From positions 186,001 to 250,000 of the forward strand of contig JAJEKV010000328.1 of the NCBI GenBank assembly GCA_021234155.1: a DNA stretch of 64,000 nucleotides, read 5' to 3'. This stretch comes from Isoetes taiwanensis (taxonomy: Eukaryota > Streptophyta > Lycopodiopsida > Isoetales > Isoetaceae). The notes under the pieces are model-generated. The model searched no databases and was not told the DNA's origin. It saw only the letters and a program-made list of their open reading frames with translations. Below, in pieces: positions 11,261 through 23,250 of this stretch; the first letter of the stretch is position 1; each line of letters begins with the position of its first letter. The translations under genes and the position numbers were made by a program.

Positions 11261-11925
11261 TCCTGCTATAGTCATCAACAAAGGTAAGAAAATACCTTTT
11301 TCCAGTTCTTCCTTGTACGTTGATAGGTCCGCATAAACAATCTCCAGAATATCTTTGGCCCTTTTGCCTTTCTTTGCAAATGGCAGCCTTGAGTGCTTAC
11401 CCAACATACACCCATAGCAAAGTTTTCTCCTGCAACCTTCACATTGTTTGCCCTTGAGCATATTTTTCTTTATCATTACATTTATTATTTTCAAATGAGT
11501 ATGAGCTAACCGCTCATGCCACAATTCTGTTGTACCTTCATCTACGTCTACACTATTAACACCATAGTCATTTGAGAACTCAAATAAGTTACCCACTCGA
11601 ATTGCCAAAAACTCAACTTTATTATTTCTCAAAACTTTACAAACATTCTTATCGAATGTACAGACAAAGCCAAGGTCAACCAATTGGCTTATGGAAACCA
11701 AGTTTTTAATCATTCCTGGCACACACAAAACATGATCCAACTTTACAGGCTTTCCTTCTAAATTAGATAGCTGCAACATTCCTTCAGCATATGCATTATG
11801 CAATCTTCCATCACCAAGCTTCACTCTTTTTGTACACGCATCAGTCTTTTTACTCAGCAATTTGGCATCGCTAACTATCGTCTGCTCCACTATCTAGTAT
11901 AAAAGAATGATCAAACTTATTAGTT
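11240..11925 (-). pseudogene. Copia protease and GAG-pre-integrase domain
   Basis: At the start (about 11,925-11,880) SFILDSGAD carries the aspartic-protease active-site DSG. The 216-codon ORF then reads through the protease flap region (VKLGDGRLHNAYAEG, VLCVPGMIKNLVSISQLVDL) into the pre-integrase zinc-binding segment: LWHERLAHTHLKIINVMIKK, then CEGCRRKLCYGCMLGKHSRL. The protease cleaves the polyprotein and the HHCC segment begins the integrase. A frameshift near 11,890 separates the DSG from the rest, so the polyprotein is not intact. Confidence 0.85.
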
Positions 11926-12845
11926 CCATCATAATGAGAAAACATAGACGCAGGTCTTACCTCTCTATCCTCATCTTCTTCTTTCTCTTCTTCTATCACT
12001 TTCCTTAGATGCAATACTAAACGCAACAGCACTTCTTCTGCCACCTCTTCCTCTGGGCGTGTTGCCCCTTCCTCTGCCACGTGCTCCTCTTCCTCTCCCT
12101 CTGCTAGTACCTTTGGGAGACGGGCTTTCACTAGCATAATGACCTACACCACCACAGGTGTAGCAGTTCACAACTTTTACAACATTAGGACAATTAATCT
12201 TAATGTGTCCATTTCACCACGAAGGTAACACGGTCCAGAGGACTTACCTGTAAACTTTGCAGTCTTACCTTTGTATTCACCTTTATTCTTATATTTCTTG
12301 GCTATTAGAACTTCAGCAGTGTCTTCTTCTTCCTCCTCCCTAAGCTTCTTCTGCTCTATTTCAGTCCTGGCTAGTCTTTCAGCCTCATCCCTGTCTTTTG
12401 CAACTGCCTTGATCAATGTGGAAAGAGTTTCCATATTAGAGAATATCCTGGATACTTGTAATATTTTTGCATTTTCAGATAAGCCTTCCCCTGCTGCATC
12501 TAGATCTGCACAAATTAAGTCAAACTTTGCAAATAACTCCGTCACATCCATCTTTCCATCATACTTAAGCATCCTCAATTCTTTCTCAAGAACATCAATC
12601 TGAGACGAATTCTTTTCCTGAAAGTTCATTATGAGATAATTCCACATTTCCTTAGGACTGAGCCCTCTAATTTTGATTATGATGTTAGGTGCTACCTTAC
12701 ACATTATGATGGCTCTAGCTTGTGTAACTCTAAGCTCAAAATCTTCAGTTTTAACAGATTTGGATGTAGAGCTTACCTCTTCATCTTTCCCAGTAGAGCT
12801 ACTAGATACTACATCCCTTGTTGTTGGATAGGCATATTCACCCCT
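11871..12845 (-). pseudogene. Copia gag, C-terminal two thirds
   Basis: Minus-strand coding sequence enters at about 12,845 (VVSSSSTGKDEEVSS), runs through RAIIMCKVAPNIIIKIRGLS and SSQIDVLEKELRMLK (UBN2-type Gag), and ends in a zinc knuckle, CYTCGGVGHYASES, followed by an Arg/Gly-rich tail. The knuckle has lost its last cysteine (Ser in its place). A second, upstream knuckle is eroded to a single Cys. Frames change near 12,175 and 12,140. The N-terminus is not adjacent: it lies 2.7 kb away at 15,690-15,520. Confidence 0.85.
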
Positions 12846-15520
12846 TATTCCTTAATCTATACCGTACATAAAGTTCCTCGTTTGTGGGGTATGCAAGTAC
12901 AAAATTTGCTATACTATATAACAAGATTCACAAAATACTATAAGATTTGAGGCCATGTACTATATGGTGTTGATTTTGTACATGTATAATATGATTTTAT
13001 GGGCTCTCGCTGCCCTACGTCACCCCCCGTGTGAATATGCACCCAAACCAAAGGGGGTTTAAGGGGGAATTTTATTTTTAAGTGTGGAATGTAATGGTTT
13101 GTGTTATACCTAAAAATTTTTGGCCCCTTGGGGCCTTCAACAAAACAGAAGGGTTTGAATATAATGAATTGTATTTATTTTTAAAAAATTGGGTCTTGGT
13201 TGCTTATTATAGACCAAGTCGTTGGCATACACAACATGGTTTGTATCCTAGGACCTCTTGAACACATTTCTGTGATGATACAAGCACCTCTTATACACAT
13301 TTACAAATATCATACAAGCGGTAAAGATCTCAGTGAATCGAACCTCGGAGTAACTTAAGTGATTAAAACATAGCTGAAAGAAAACTTTGATTTAGTTGCA
13401 ACTTGACTAAGGAATGGCATAAGAACACATGGTGAGAAGCTTAAATGTTTCGTTGGTAGCTTAAGCATAAAATATATTTATGACCACATTCATAAAATAT
13501 GTACCTACAGGATTCTAATGCAACACAAGAAACCAAAGTCATAATTAGATTTCAATATCTAGCACAAGATGCCAAAGCCAATAAAATTTTAGCATAGTAT
13601 TCATGAAAATCTCTCACCCGCGAAATACCTAGAGCATTTAACATCTATTCATGAAAATGTTTATGCATGAAACCTTATTAATTTACAGCATCCCTCAATT
13701 ACATTGCATTTATTACGCATGGCACGCATCTATTACTAACATGCCCTAACATTTGTAGCATAGCGATTTGCTAACATCTATTCTTTGGGATGCCCTCTTT
13801 GTAGCATAGCGATTTGCTAACAATATGGATACTATAGCATCTCCAGGGTCAAATTTAAAGCAATTCAATCCACTTGATGAAAGTATTAAATAAAAGCTAG
13901 ATCAAGGCAAATGAAATCACTCTAGGACTCTGCCTGGATGAAGAGATTAGTCGCTCGCGTGCATTTGAAAGTGTGCATTTGAAAGCGCAAATGGATACAA
14001 CAATTGTTTAGTTCAAAAATAATCGATTTGAAATACATAACAACATTCAAGAAATTTGTGTACCTCATCTATGAATGTTTTTGTTCCATCTAAAACAACA
14101 TATGGAAATGCTTCCAAGTCGAGAATCGGTGGCCATGACCTCGGATACCAAAAATTGCATACCATATCTGCATCTATGAGAGCATTTTCTTTGACTCAAC
14201 ATGGTAGCGAAAGCGCCTTTTACTTAGCCATATCTAAGATGTGCCTTATTTTGCCCCAGTAGCTTAGCTTCCCGATCCATCATTTCTCGTCCCAAGAGTG
14301 CTCGCTACATCTTCAAAAGTATCATTCTTCTAGATGCCACATTTTTCCACAAAGACTAGTTTTGAAGCAGATGTGTTTTCATGGGTACGACTTCTATACA
14401 CATGGCACATACTCAAATACAAGAAACTATTGGTTACCTTAATAGGAAAGGAGTGCAAAACAACGGCGTAATACGTGAAAATGAAGTGAGAAGAAAATCA
14501 AGTTGGAGATGGGGAGAAAGCGAGAAGTTGAGCTTTTAACACTACAAGAGGAAGAGAAGCTTGCAATCCAAGAGAAAATAAGATTAGAAAAGGAGAAAAC
14601 ACGAGGTTCTTGAACAAGCTAAGTCTCTGCTGCGGTTCTTTGCCACTTCGCCAAAGCATTGGCGAGCGCATTCATTGCAATCTTTGCTAGAAGAGGGCAA
14701 ATGTAAGCTTTTGCTTACTATCCACCTCAAATTTTTATCTCGTCTTGTACTTCAAATTCATTTCCTTTTTGATTGTCGAGCAAGAAAAGGCTAATATTGT
14801 GGAATCTTCCAAATCTATCGACACTATTGAGAAACGTTAAATTTTGCGAAGCGCCAATTCTTCCGAGCCTTGAAGAAGAGTCAAAATCGTGCGGAGGATT
14901 CACCCAAACAGATTGTGAGTATACGGAGAAACTAAGGAGCCGGGAAGGCGATGCGATGTCGACCCTAAACCCGCGGGTTTTACTCTAGGTAAACAAGCGT
15001 ATTGTACAAGATAAAGTTACTCAACGAGAAAGATGAGGATGTCTCGGTAAAATAATGATGCACCCCGCGTAAACACGGAACAAAAAGCAAGGTGTCTGCG
15101 AAATATCCAACGCTTGAAAAAATATAGTTCGAAACTATTGCATATGCTACAACTGTGGACAAAGGTCGCGTAAGCGATAAAATCCCTAAAGCGTGAACTA
15201 CAATCAGGAGCCCTAAAACCGCCACTCCATTGCCATCGAACTCCTCGAAGCCATAGCCATAACTTCCGGATCAACCAGAATAGAACCCTAAAGTGGAGTT
15301 CCAAAATCCAACCCTAAAGTAGAACTCTCGAGGTCTTGCATGCCACGATTTGAAAATCGTGGAGGTACCATTGGAAAATATCAATAAAATTAATCCAGAA
15401 TTAGTGCACCCGTATGCGCACTCTAGATGTACGCATTAGTACATCTAATTGCATACGCGATGAAATCATAGCAAAACCATATGCAAAAGCGTACAAAAAT
15501 ACAAAAGGAACCCCCTGTTA
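12840..15520. mobile_element. Foreign insertion (~2.7 kb) inside the copia gag
   Basis: The gag is cleanly split here, so the stretch is an insertion. Both junctions contain ACCCC-like sequence (CACCCCTTATTCC on the left, GGAACCCCCTGTT on the right), perhaps a small decayed target duplication. The ends show weak inverted similarity (TTCCTT then GTAC within ~20 bp of each end). I find no transposase. Internal oddities are TTTGTAGCATAGCGATTTGC repeated at about 13,750 and 13,797, and an 8-bp-stem hairpin AGATGTAC...GTACATCT at 15,423-15,446. It is probably a degraded DNA transposon, but that is inference. Confidence 0.5.
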
Positions 15521-15682
15521 TAATGCTAGATATTGCAGACTGCTCTAATGGCTCTCAAAGGCTCCATAGTTTTTCATACACCAATACTTCCTTCATTTGT
15601 TCTTTCCATGTCTAAAATCCTTCTTTTCCTTTAAACACATCTATGGAGTTCAAAAGAGTTGCTCCAAATCGGGTTGACATTA
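15520..15682 (-). pseudogene. Copia gag N-terminus (separated part)
   Basis: Reading the minus strand just inside the primer-binding site gives MSTRFGATLLNSIDVFKGKE, the same N-terminal motif as the Gag proteins at 5.1 kb and 25.4 kb. It is followed by a stop, then TWKEQMKEVLVYEKLWSL, matching FQVWKEKVKHVLQVEDLWDL. Homology ends near 15,520, where the foreign DNA begins. It belongs with the Gag remainder at 12,845. Confidence 0.8.
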
Positions 15683-16172
15683 TGTCAGCTCTGATACCAC
15701 TGTTATGGAATTCTTACTTGCTAGTATGCCAATCAAATATCACTACTTATTATTGTTCAATGTCAACCACGTTTACATAATATGGAGCCGATTTTGCTTC
15801 TTTCAATATAATTCATAAATATACACCTTATGAACAGTGAACTCTGCAATGCCAAAAACACCCAGCTTCGATCCAATTATTCAAGACAATTCCAGCATAG
15901 ATCAGCTTTAGGTCTGTATCCTTGATTGCTTCAGCCTCGATGATCACACTGAGCTGAATTAGTCCCAGAATGGATATCCACTGTCATTGATCATTTTATT
16001 TTTGTTTTAGCTCATGACCCGATCCTGTCTTCGTTTTCATGTATATCTTTTAAACCACTAACTTACAACCATTAGAATAGAATAATGGTATATTTTCGAC
16101 CTTGGTGCACAATGCAAGTTCTCCTATGTTAAGGCATGACCCATTACACGATCCAGCTATCTCAATAGTGAG

Positions 16173-16920
16173 CCCAGTTTTTTGGTTTGCTATACCTTCA
16201 AGAACTCAATGCCTGCATTCGTGAAGCAATAATATATTGCATTAATTGTTAGTGCTTAGCTCAACATGCCTTGAAGTAATTTTCTTGTTTCTTAACCAGT
16301 ATAAAGAAGGTAAGAACGGATTTTTCTTAAGAACTTAATAAACTAGAAAATGATAATCATCCTAAAGATGAGAGTAACATACCTCTTGTGCACAGTGGTT
16401 GATAGAGAGAGACGCGTGAAAGTTACAATTGCCCAGCAGAATTGAGGAACAAGAGAAAACATAGGTTTCCAACATCTGAGTGACTTACTAGCTGCTCTAG
16501 ATATACGCTTGCTATGCCACAACTTAATGTCTAGGCTGCACCACAGGATTTCTATCCTATGTCAAATTCTGCAGGCAGATGAGATGCATTATTGCTGCCA
16601 TTGATAATGTAACTTCAGGTGGTCTATCATTAGGTTGTTTTGTTATCAATCCTGGTTACAAGTTATGTGCTATATAATGGAAAACACCAGCAGCCTTTCC
16701 AAGAATTGTAGCCGAATTAAACATATCTACAATTATTCTCTAGTTTTTTATTCTTTATCTTTATTTTTTATATGCCAATGAGATTGCGCCTTACACTTGG
16801 CAGCTACAACCTCGGGGCCAAGTACATCTTGTATGTTTTCTATAAACTTTATTATGCATTAGTTTCTATTATTATTTGTTTTAGGTATTGTATATTGTGT
16901 TTGAAATGAAAAAAGCATAT
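16173..16920. other. Spacer, nothing recognised
   Basis: AT-rich sequence after the copia target duplication. No coding or repeat structure that I can support. A T-rich tract ending in TTTTAG near 16,884 could be a splice acceptor for the pseudogene that follows. Confidence 0.4.
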
Positions 16921-16927
16921 CATTGAA

Positions 16928-17865
16928 ATGCCTATGCTGGGGATATTGGCAAATCGTTATCGTTCACAAACAAAAAATTTAAGACCATTCTTGGATGACT
17001 CTAGAAGTGGAGCAAATTGGTATTGTGAACCCAAGCTAGTAGTAGAATTTGACATTGGAAAAAACTATATTTCTATCAATGGAACATTCAGGCATGTAAA
17101 TTGTAAGCGTAGCTCTACCGATGATAGTGCATTTCCCAACATCAATACCCAAAGAGAGAAATTTGAGAGAGCAAGTTTCACGTCAAGAAGGGAAGATAGA
17201 AAGAGGTCTTAGGACAACAGAAACAGGGATACAGGAATACGGGTTGATTATTTAACAAATTCTGAAATATTAGACATTGCACAGTCTGCAAGGCTAGAGG
17301 GGAAAAGGGAATTGTTATTCGATAAAATGAGAATTGTAGCTCTTTCAGTACGAGTAAGGTCCTTGCGTGATAGCTTAACAGAATCTATGAATCACAAGGA
17401 TGTGAAGAAATTTTGCACTGATATAGTAGAAGCACATATGCAAGAGAAGTTTGATGGCAAATCGGCACTATGTTTTTGACAGATATTGCCCAAAATATTA
17501 TAAACCCTGGGCAAAAAAGATGATACAAGGAAACAACTAAGCAGTTGTTTGAGACAATAAGGATTTGGGGTGGTCGAAGGATGCACAAATTTTTATCTAT
17601 TGGTGGTCCAAGCATGATAACAACAATGAGATCGACGCGCAAAAATTTCTGTTGTAGAGTCGGGATAAATGAAGCCACTTTTTTGCATTTGGGAAAGACA
17701 TGTGGAAAGTACATGAAAGATATGAATTTACAATTTGGTTGTGTGCCAGTTCTTGTGGCCGAAGATGAGACTGTAGTTGGGTGAGCAGTTTGTTGGGTTG
17801 CAAGAGATGATGCATTAATTGGATTTTGTAGCAAGTCAATAGACCATCAATGGCAATGATGTTGT
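16928..17865 (+). pseudogene. Broken gene of unknown, possibly transposon-related, function
   Basis: Frame 2 is open from 16,928 (MPMLGILANRYRSQTKNLRP), has one TAG at 17,210-17,212, and continues coding-like (TNSEILDIAQSARLEGKREL ... VEAHMQEKFDGKSALCF) to a TGA near 17,477. A single frameshift leads into another open stretch (FLTDIAQNIINPGQKRYKET ... LQFGCVPVLVAEDETVVG). A TGA at 17,782 then interrupts AVCWVARDDALIGFCSKSID. The acidic pair in VAEDET plus a downstream D...LIGFC segment recalls uncharacterised transposon-derived proteins, but I cannot name a family. With two stops and one frameshift it looks recently inactivated. Nothing nearby helps assign a function. Confidence 0.5.
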
Positions 17866-18116
17866 GAAAGCTTTGAAAGGGGATTTTTAGGAGAGGACTT
17901 GCCATTGCAATAGCTCCTTAGATGAAAACTGAAATGCATATCTCCAAGCCAAATCAGAAAGGCAATGATGCTGCAAAAGCTTTGAAATGAGATTTGTAGC
18001 AAAGGATCTGCCATTGCGATACTTCAAGCAAAACCGTAAGGGTTGAGGAGTTGCCATAATGCTGGCCCCAAGACGGACCTGTAATGCCCTCCAAAACTTT
18101 ATGGCCAGCTGGACGC
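17866..18116. repeat. Two diverged copies of a ~100-bp unit
   Basis: The stretch GGCAATGATGnTGnnAAAGC ... TGCCATTGC occurs at about 17,852-17,908 and again at 17,960-18,017. It is a diverged tandem repeat derived from the 3' end of the pseudogene. No coding potential seen. Confidence 0.45.
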
Positions 18117-18592
18117 CCGTATTTAGAGTCGGGGATGTGGTATATCTGGCTTTTTATGTGGTACACCCGGCCATCCGTTATCAGCCCGGTGGTATATCTA
18201 GCCAAAGGCCAAAAAGGATGGTATACTTGGCAAAAAAAATGGAATATTTGTCCAAAACATGGTACATCACACTAAAAAGTGGTATTTCCTGCCAAAAACC
18301 AGGCACGAAACTATGCGACAGGGCCGAGGTCTTTGGTCGGATCGTTCTTACAGCTCTGTGGACAGTTTCAACTGCTTCAAAGCCCCTTCCAATGGCTTTG
18401 CTTTCCTCTTTGACACTAGATTGATGTAGAGAGAAAGAGTTTGAGCTTAGATGGAGCTGAATCGAGCAAAAAATGGCCCAAAACAGTTGGTTCTGGTCTT
18501 GAAACTGCAACATGCGCAATGGATGATAATGGATGGCCGAATATAACCACCAAAAAAGTCCGGATATACCACATCTTGGACTCTAAATACGG
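18117..18592. mobile_element. TIR element of 476 bp (CCGTATTTAGAGTC ends)
   Basis: The left end CCGTATTTAGAGTC...GATGTGGTATATC-GGC...GGCCATCCGTTATC pairs in reverse complement with the right end GATAATGGATGGCC...GGATATACCACATC...GACTCTAAATACGG over about 65-70 bp with few mismatches. The interior holds a series of WGGTATATCT-GCCAAAA-like repeats (18,180-18,295). No transposase and no clear target duplication. An ORF across 18,059-18,424 is a by-product of these repeats, not a gene. Confidence 0.65.
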
Positions 18593-19655
18593 CACCACCA
18601 GTTCCACAGCTCGATTAAAAGCAGCATCCACACCATTGGTCATCAAATGGAAGATACAACTTGTACCCTTGAGGCTGGTTGGGCTTTTCACTCTAAAATG
18701 CATCAAAAACAAATGAAAAAAGTATGTCTAGATGAATCATCCAAAAATAAACGAGGGCGAAATACTTACGAGGTCCAGCCTCCTTGATTTTGTCGCGTAC
18801 CATGAATTCAACATTGTCGCATTTGAGATGCGGGAGTAAGAAAATATGTGGGTCGAAAATACACACGTCTTCCAAAAATACATAAGCCTGCAGTTTGCAT
18901 GCTTCGAATGCCCAGACCAATTCTGGTTTGCGAGATATATAGGTGTGGCGGCCCTTCTTAAAAAGGCCACTGCCTTTTGTTCTACACTTTGATCTCTTAT
19001 AAATAATTTAAAAGCATTGTCTACTTTTTTACGGCACCTTTTACTAAAGGTCTCCATTAATCAATATAATCCTTATAATATAACATGGCTTATATATTTC
19101 ATTCAATGGTTTGGCAAAAATATACATGCATAAAAAATCTTTTTTGTACCTTTTCCATTGGACTAGAATATTATAAATCAAAAATATTATAAAACACAAC
19201 ATAATATTTTGCCTTAGTATGTTAGTGCATCATTAGTGGTGTTCCTGTGTTGCTGGAAGCCCTACATGAATGTCAACAGAGACAACTGGGGAGGGGAGGT
19301 CTAGAGGCTTTAACCAATTGTTCAATTTCTTGATATGTGGGATGTCATGCTCAATGGTCTAATTTGTAATATTAATAGTATTGTGGAGAGTCGGTTAAGA
19401 AGTTTCCTTGGGATTGGACGTTAGGGTTCAATCCCTCCAATACAAAAAACCTAGGGGTCCAAAATGGCTTGAATAAATATTTTTCTATTTATAATATTTA
19501 TATACATAATGGGCTATGCATGGATATAAAAAAAAATATTGGCCCCTTTTCAGGCCTAGAGGTTGTTTTGTAAAAGATGGACTCCATTGTAAGTAAAATA
19601 ATGCAGTGGACCTACTTAGAAAAGGGGTCATGGAATATGGAAAAACATTACTTTT
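18593..19655. other. Spacer, nothing recognised
   Basis: AT-rich sequence. One ORF on the minus strand (19,057-18,737) has no features I recognise and is not called as a gene. Confidence 0.45.
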
Positions 19656-19830
19656 TGTAGAATAGAATAGAATAGTTTTTTTTAATGTCCACGGAGACCA
19701 ATAGGTCATGGGACCCATACAATGGGCTAGTACAATCATTACTACTAGGATTAAAAAACCCCTGCCTCGAAAGGTTTTCAAGGGAAAAACCTTTGCAGTA
19801 ATGATGATACTAGACAAGCAGAGATAATGA

Positions 19831-22800
19831 CTACTGAGGGCTCAGTAATTGCAGACGTTTATCTAGAACCTCAAGTATGTATAATGCCAAGTCATGCATA
19901 GATGGTGCTCTGAGAAGTTGTGGAAGCGTGGAATGGAATGCTAAGGTCAAAAAATGATTCCGAACTATCTCAAAAGTAGGGCAACTCAGAAGAGTATGGC
20001 TTTCATCTTCAATAACCTGTAACTGGCAACAGGCACATAGCCTCGCTTCTTGCGGCAATTGTGGCCGCTCCCATCTATCTGTCTCAATCAGAGTAGCTTT
20101 GTGAGACCGCGGCGAATTGATGCAATAGCTACAAGCTTGTTCTGGACAATGAAGCAAGCAAATAAGCTTGGGGGCCCCGTGCCAAGGTGGGATTTATGTG
20201 TGCATGATAATGACCGTTTTTCACTTGGGCCAAAATAGCTGCGTCCCATATCTTTTGAGAAAAAACGACCATTGAGATATTTTTGCAAAAACTTCGGGAT
20301 CGAAGCGGCAAGCATCAGGCAAATTTTCCGTTTACCTGACCCAACGGGCAAACCATGTAGTGCAATGCTCTTTCCAACATCGTTTCAAGCGGCGAGGAGA
20401 TTCAACCATGGCAAGTGCAAGAACGGGATACCTAACATCATCCATGTGGTGCACCTTGCGGATATAGTGGAGATGGCACTTCATGGCGGAATGTTGAAGA
20501 GGCCAAAATCCTATCTCTTGTAAAAGAATAGCATAGGGCACCGTTGTTTTAACTCAGATTTTGTAAGTGAGAAAGGACTTTTGCACCAGCTCCAAGCTCT
20601 CCCAAGCACTAGCACTAATGGCGGGCCCCCCACACTTGAGAACCATACAGTTAAAAAGCAGGCTCTACCAAAGCCCGAAACAAGTGGGCTTTAGGTGGCC
20701 AATCATGAATTTCTCTTGGCGAAAACAATTGTTTTGCATTGCATAGAGTGCTCTCCATCCAGCAACCACCGGCTTGGTAATACAACTTTTGTTTCCCAAA
20801 GTGTGTTCTTGCGAGAATTCTACACCAAGATACTTGTAGCTATCTACAACTTCAACCCAGCGGCTATCATAGTGCATAGGGGAACATTGTGGCGAGAAGA
20901 TTGAACTACCAAAAGCTTGGTCTTTTGGAGATTAACACATAAACTTTGTGTTCTCACAAAAACAATCTTGAGCATGTAAATGTTCGCATACTAGCGGCGG
21001 TATGTGTGTGAAGTGAAACATCATCGGCATACATAAGTTGCCTAATGATATAGTGTGCCAAATGTGGACCTCGTAGCCATGATTATCAAGCCATTCCTCC
21101 AATTGATCAATGTACAAGCCAAAGAGTGTAGGAGATAAAAGGGCAACCCCGTCGAACTCCAATATTGCTAGTGATTTGAGTACACGATCTTTGGAAATTT
21201 AGCAAAAACCCTTTCATAGAGCCGATAAAGCGCATTTTGAAGATCTTGTGGAACCCCAAGTGCACGCAAAGCCGCCAAAGAAGCTCGTGTGATGCTTGTA
21301 TCAAAAGCGTAAGTAAAATCCACAAAGCATATATAGAGGCCTTGTTTGAGACTTGACTATGTTCAATAAGCATCGCAATGTGAAAATATGGTCTATTGTA
21401 GAATGGCATGGACGAAAGCACACTTTTGTCAAAGACGCATTACATCGGTATGTTCTACCCATGATGTCAATGCTTCTCGAGTAAGCCCGGCTAAGAGCTT
21501 TGAAAATATGGAACTTACCATGATCATGCGATAATTAGAAGGGTCATGCTTATCACCGCTTTGTAAATTGGTACAACCTTCAACGGCCGACCCAAGTTTA
21601 CGGCAAGCCTTCTTGCAAAGATTGATTTCAAAGAGTAGTGATGATTGGAAGCAATAGCGGACCCCCATTTAAAGCAATTACGCGCAAACCTTGAAGACCG
21701 GGGAGACTTGCCATTAGATAGATGTGATCCTTCTTTGACTTCCTCCTACTGTGAATTGAAGAATATCACCTACCAAAGGAGGCCTGAAATTAAGGACGGG
21801 ATGATCATATAAGTGGACCAATGCGCTCATCCCATTCTTTGCATAGGAATATGTCCAAGGGTAGGAGGGTCGATATAATATTTTGTGCGAGAAGGTCAGA
21901 GGCTCGTGCTTGATAATTCAAACATTTTGGCTCGGCAACAAAGCGTGCCTTCTTGCGTTTCAAAGCGGACTTATAATTACGAGATGGCATTATGGCGCGA
22001 TATCGGCTCAACTATCGTTATAATTGTTTTTAAGCCGCTTGCGTCTTCATCAAACCAGACATTTCTAGGAAAGGATTTCCTACGGCATGAAGCAACACCG
22101 AAGTCGTGTACCAAATCAAGAGGCAGTGAAGTAAGCAAAGCATCGAAAATCTTTGATTCATCTTGAAGAGTTGGGTAATTCAAAATACACATGGCGTAGG
22201 AGCTAATGTACATTTCATATTCAAAAGATCTAGAATAAGTTTAAGCGAATGCGGCGAGGAACTGGATAGCAATGGGTTGAAGAGGTGGAAGCTGCCACTT
22301 TAATGACAAATAAAGTGGATAGTGATCAGATTTTATCTCCTCATCTCTATGCCTTGTGCCAATTCGAAAGTCTGAAATGAGATCCAAGGCTTGCACTTGG
22401 GAAATGACATAATCAACAACACTAGTACCACCACCGCCTATCACATGCATGTAATACCTTTAGAGTGTGGCCATTGCTCTAAGCCATTACAAAGTACCAT
22501 CTCAAAGACTTCACAACTGGATGAGCTCCCTTCCAAATGTTGAGGCGGGTTTGTTAGCATCGAGGCGATGAGCGTGGAAAAGGCGTATCATACTTGAGAC
22601 ATCCATAAAGGGTCGAACATCCTCAAGTATGAGTTGAGCAAAGCTTGCATTTCAGCGGTCACGAGCATTGAAATCACCAAGAAGAATAACATTCCCCAAC
22701 TGTTTGAATTGAGCAATGTCATCATAAAGATCACCATAGGGATCACTGCGAGCGACATCATATTCATCATAAAAAGGTGATGATGTAGGTGGAAAGTAAC

Positions 22801-23250
22801 AGGCAGCAACAAAATGGTACTACTATTGTGGCAATGAAGTTTGATCCACATGTAGCAATTATATCTATCAACTTTATGAAGGCGTGATATATGGGGCAAG
22901 GGCGTCCTCGAAATAGCAAGCAACTCCATAACCCGCTGCCCATGACATTCATTAAATAATGAAAAGAATTGATAGCTTTGTAAAATGAGGTAGCCGTTTG
23001 GCTAAATGCTCCCCACGTTTCCATGAGCGAAGGATATCCATATCTTTTGCAATGGGATTCAAGCCATCACCTTTACGCCATGGAAAACCTCGACAATTCA
23101 AGACACCAACAGAAGGCACATTTCCTAGGAAGGTACATTTGAGGTATGGCGGTCACGAGCTAAGGAGAATTTGGAGCAATAGAAGCGGCAAGGCGGCGAT
23201 AGCGAGGAACATCGGCGGCAGCGGCGGCGGCATCAAAGGGTACCATTAGC
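19831..23250 (-). pseudogene. LINE ORF2: endonuclease, reverse transcriptase, C-terminal zinc motif
   Basis: From its 5' side: VGVLNCRGFPW near 23,120 (start of the apurinic-type endonuclease). Then GGGTSVVDYVISQ at about 22,430 (endonuclease C-terminus) and KSDHYPLYLSLKW. The RT follows with DPSNYRMIMVSSIFSKLLAG (21,560), GVRRGCPF (21,150) and LSPTLFGLYIDQLEEWLDNH (21,140-21,080). Then WVEVVDSYKYLGVEFS (20,850), and finally CACCQLQVIEDESHTLLSCP (20,040-19,985), the C-terminal Cys/His motif. The order matches plant L1 ORF2. The YADD catalytic region has decayed, and the frame changes at least six times. Confidence 0.85.

Larger units (their letters stand above)
9766..16167 (-). mobile_element. 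Copia retrotransposon with both LTRs, RT/RNase H missing, interrupted
   Basis: Two direct repeats of about 470 bp bound the element: 9766-10241 (3' LTR) and 15,701-16,167 (5' LTR). Both start TGTTATGG on the plus strand and end CTCAACA/CTCAATA. By eye they are about 93% identical. The 5-bp target duplication GTGAG lies at 9761-9765 and 16,168-16,172. Next to the 5' LTR is a primer-binding site (minus strand TGGTATCAGAGC, about 15,688-15,699). A purine tract (GATGGGAGAG on the minus strand) precedes the 3' LTR. Gag, protease and integrase remnants are present, but Pol stops after the integrase C-terminus and runs straight into the 3' LTR. The element is therefore non-autonomous. The gag is also split by foreign DNA (about 12,840-15,520). 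Confidence 0.9.

Noticed and set aside
18059-18424. 121-codon plus-strand ORF
   Set aside because: It crosses the TIR and internal repeats of the 476-bp element.
22998-23249. 83-codon plus-strand ORF
   Set aside because: Antisense to the LINE ORF2 endonuclease N-terminus; a shadow frame.
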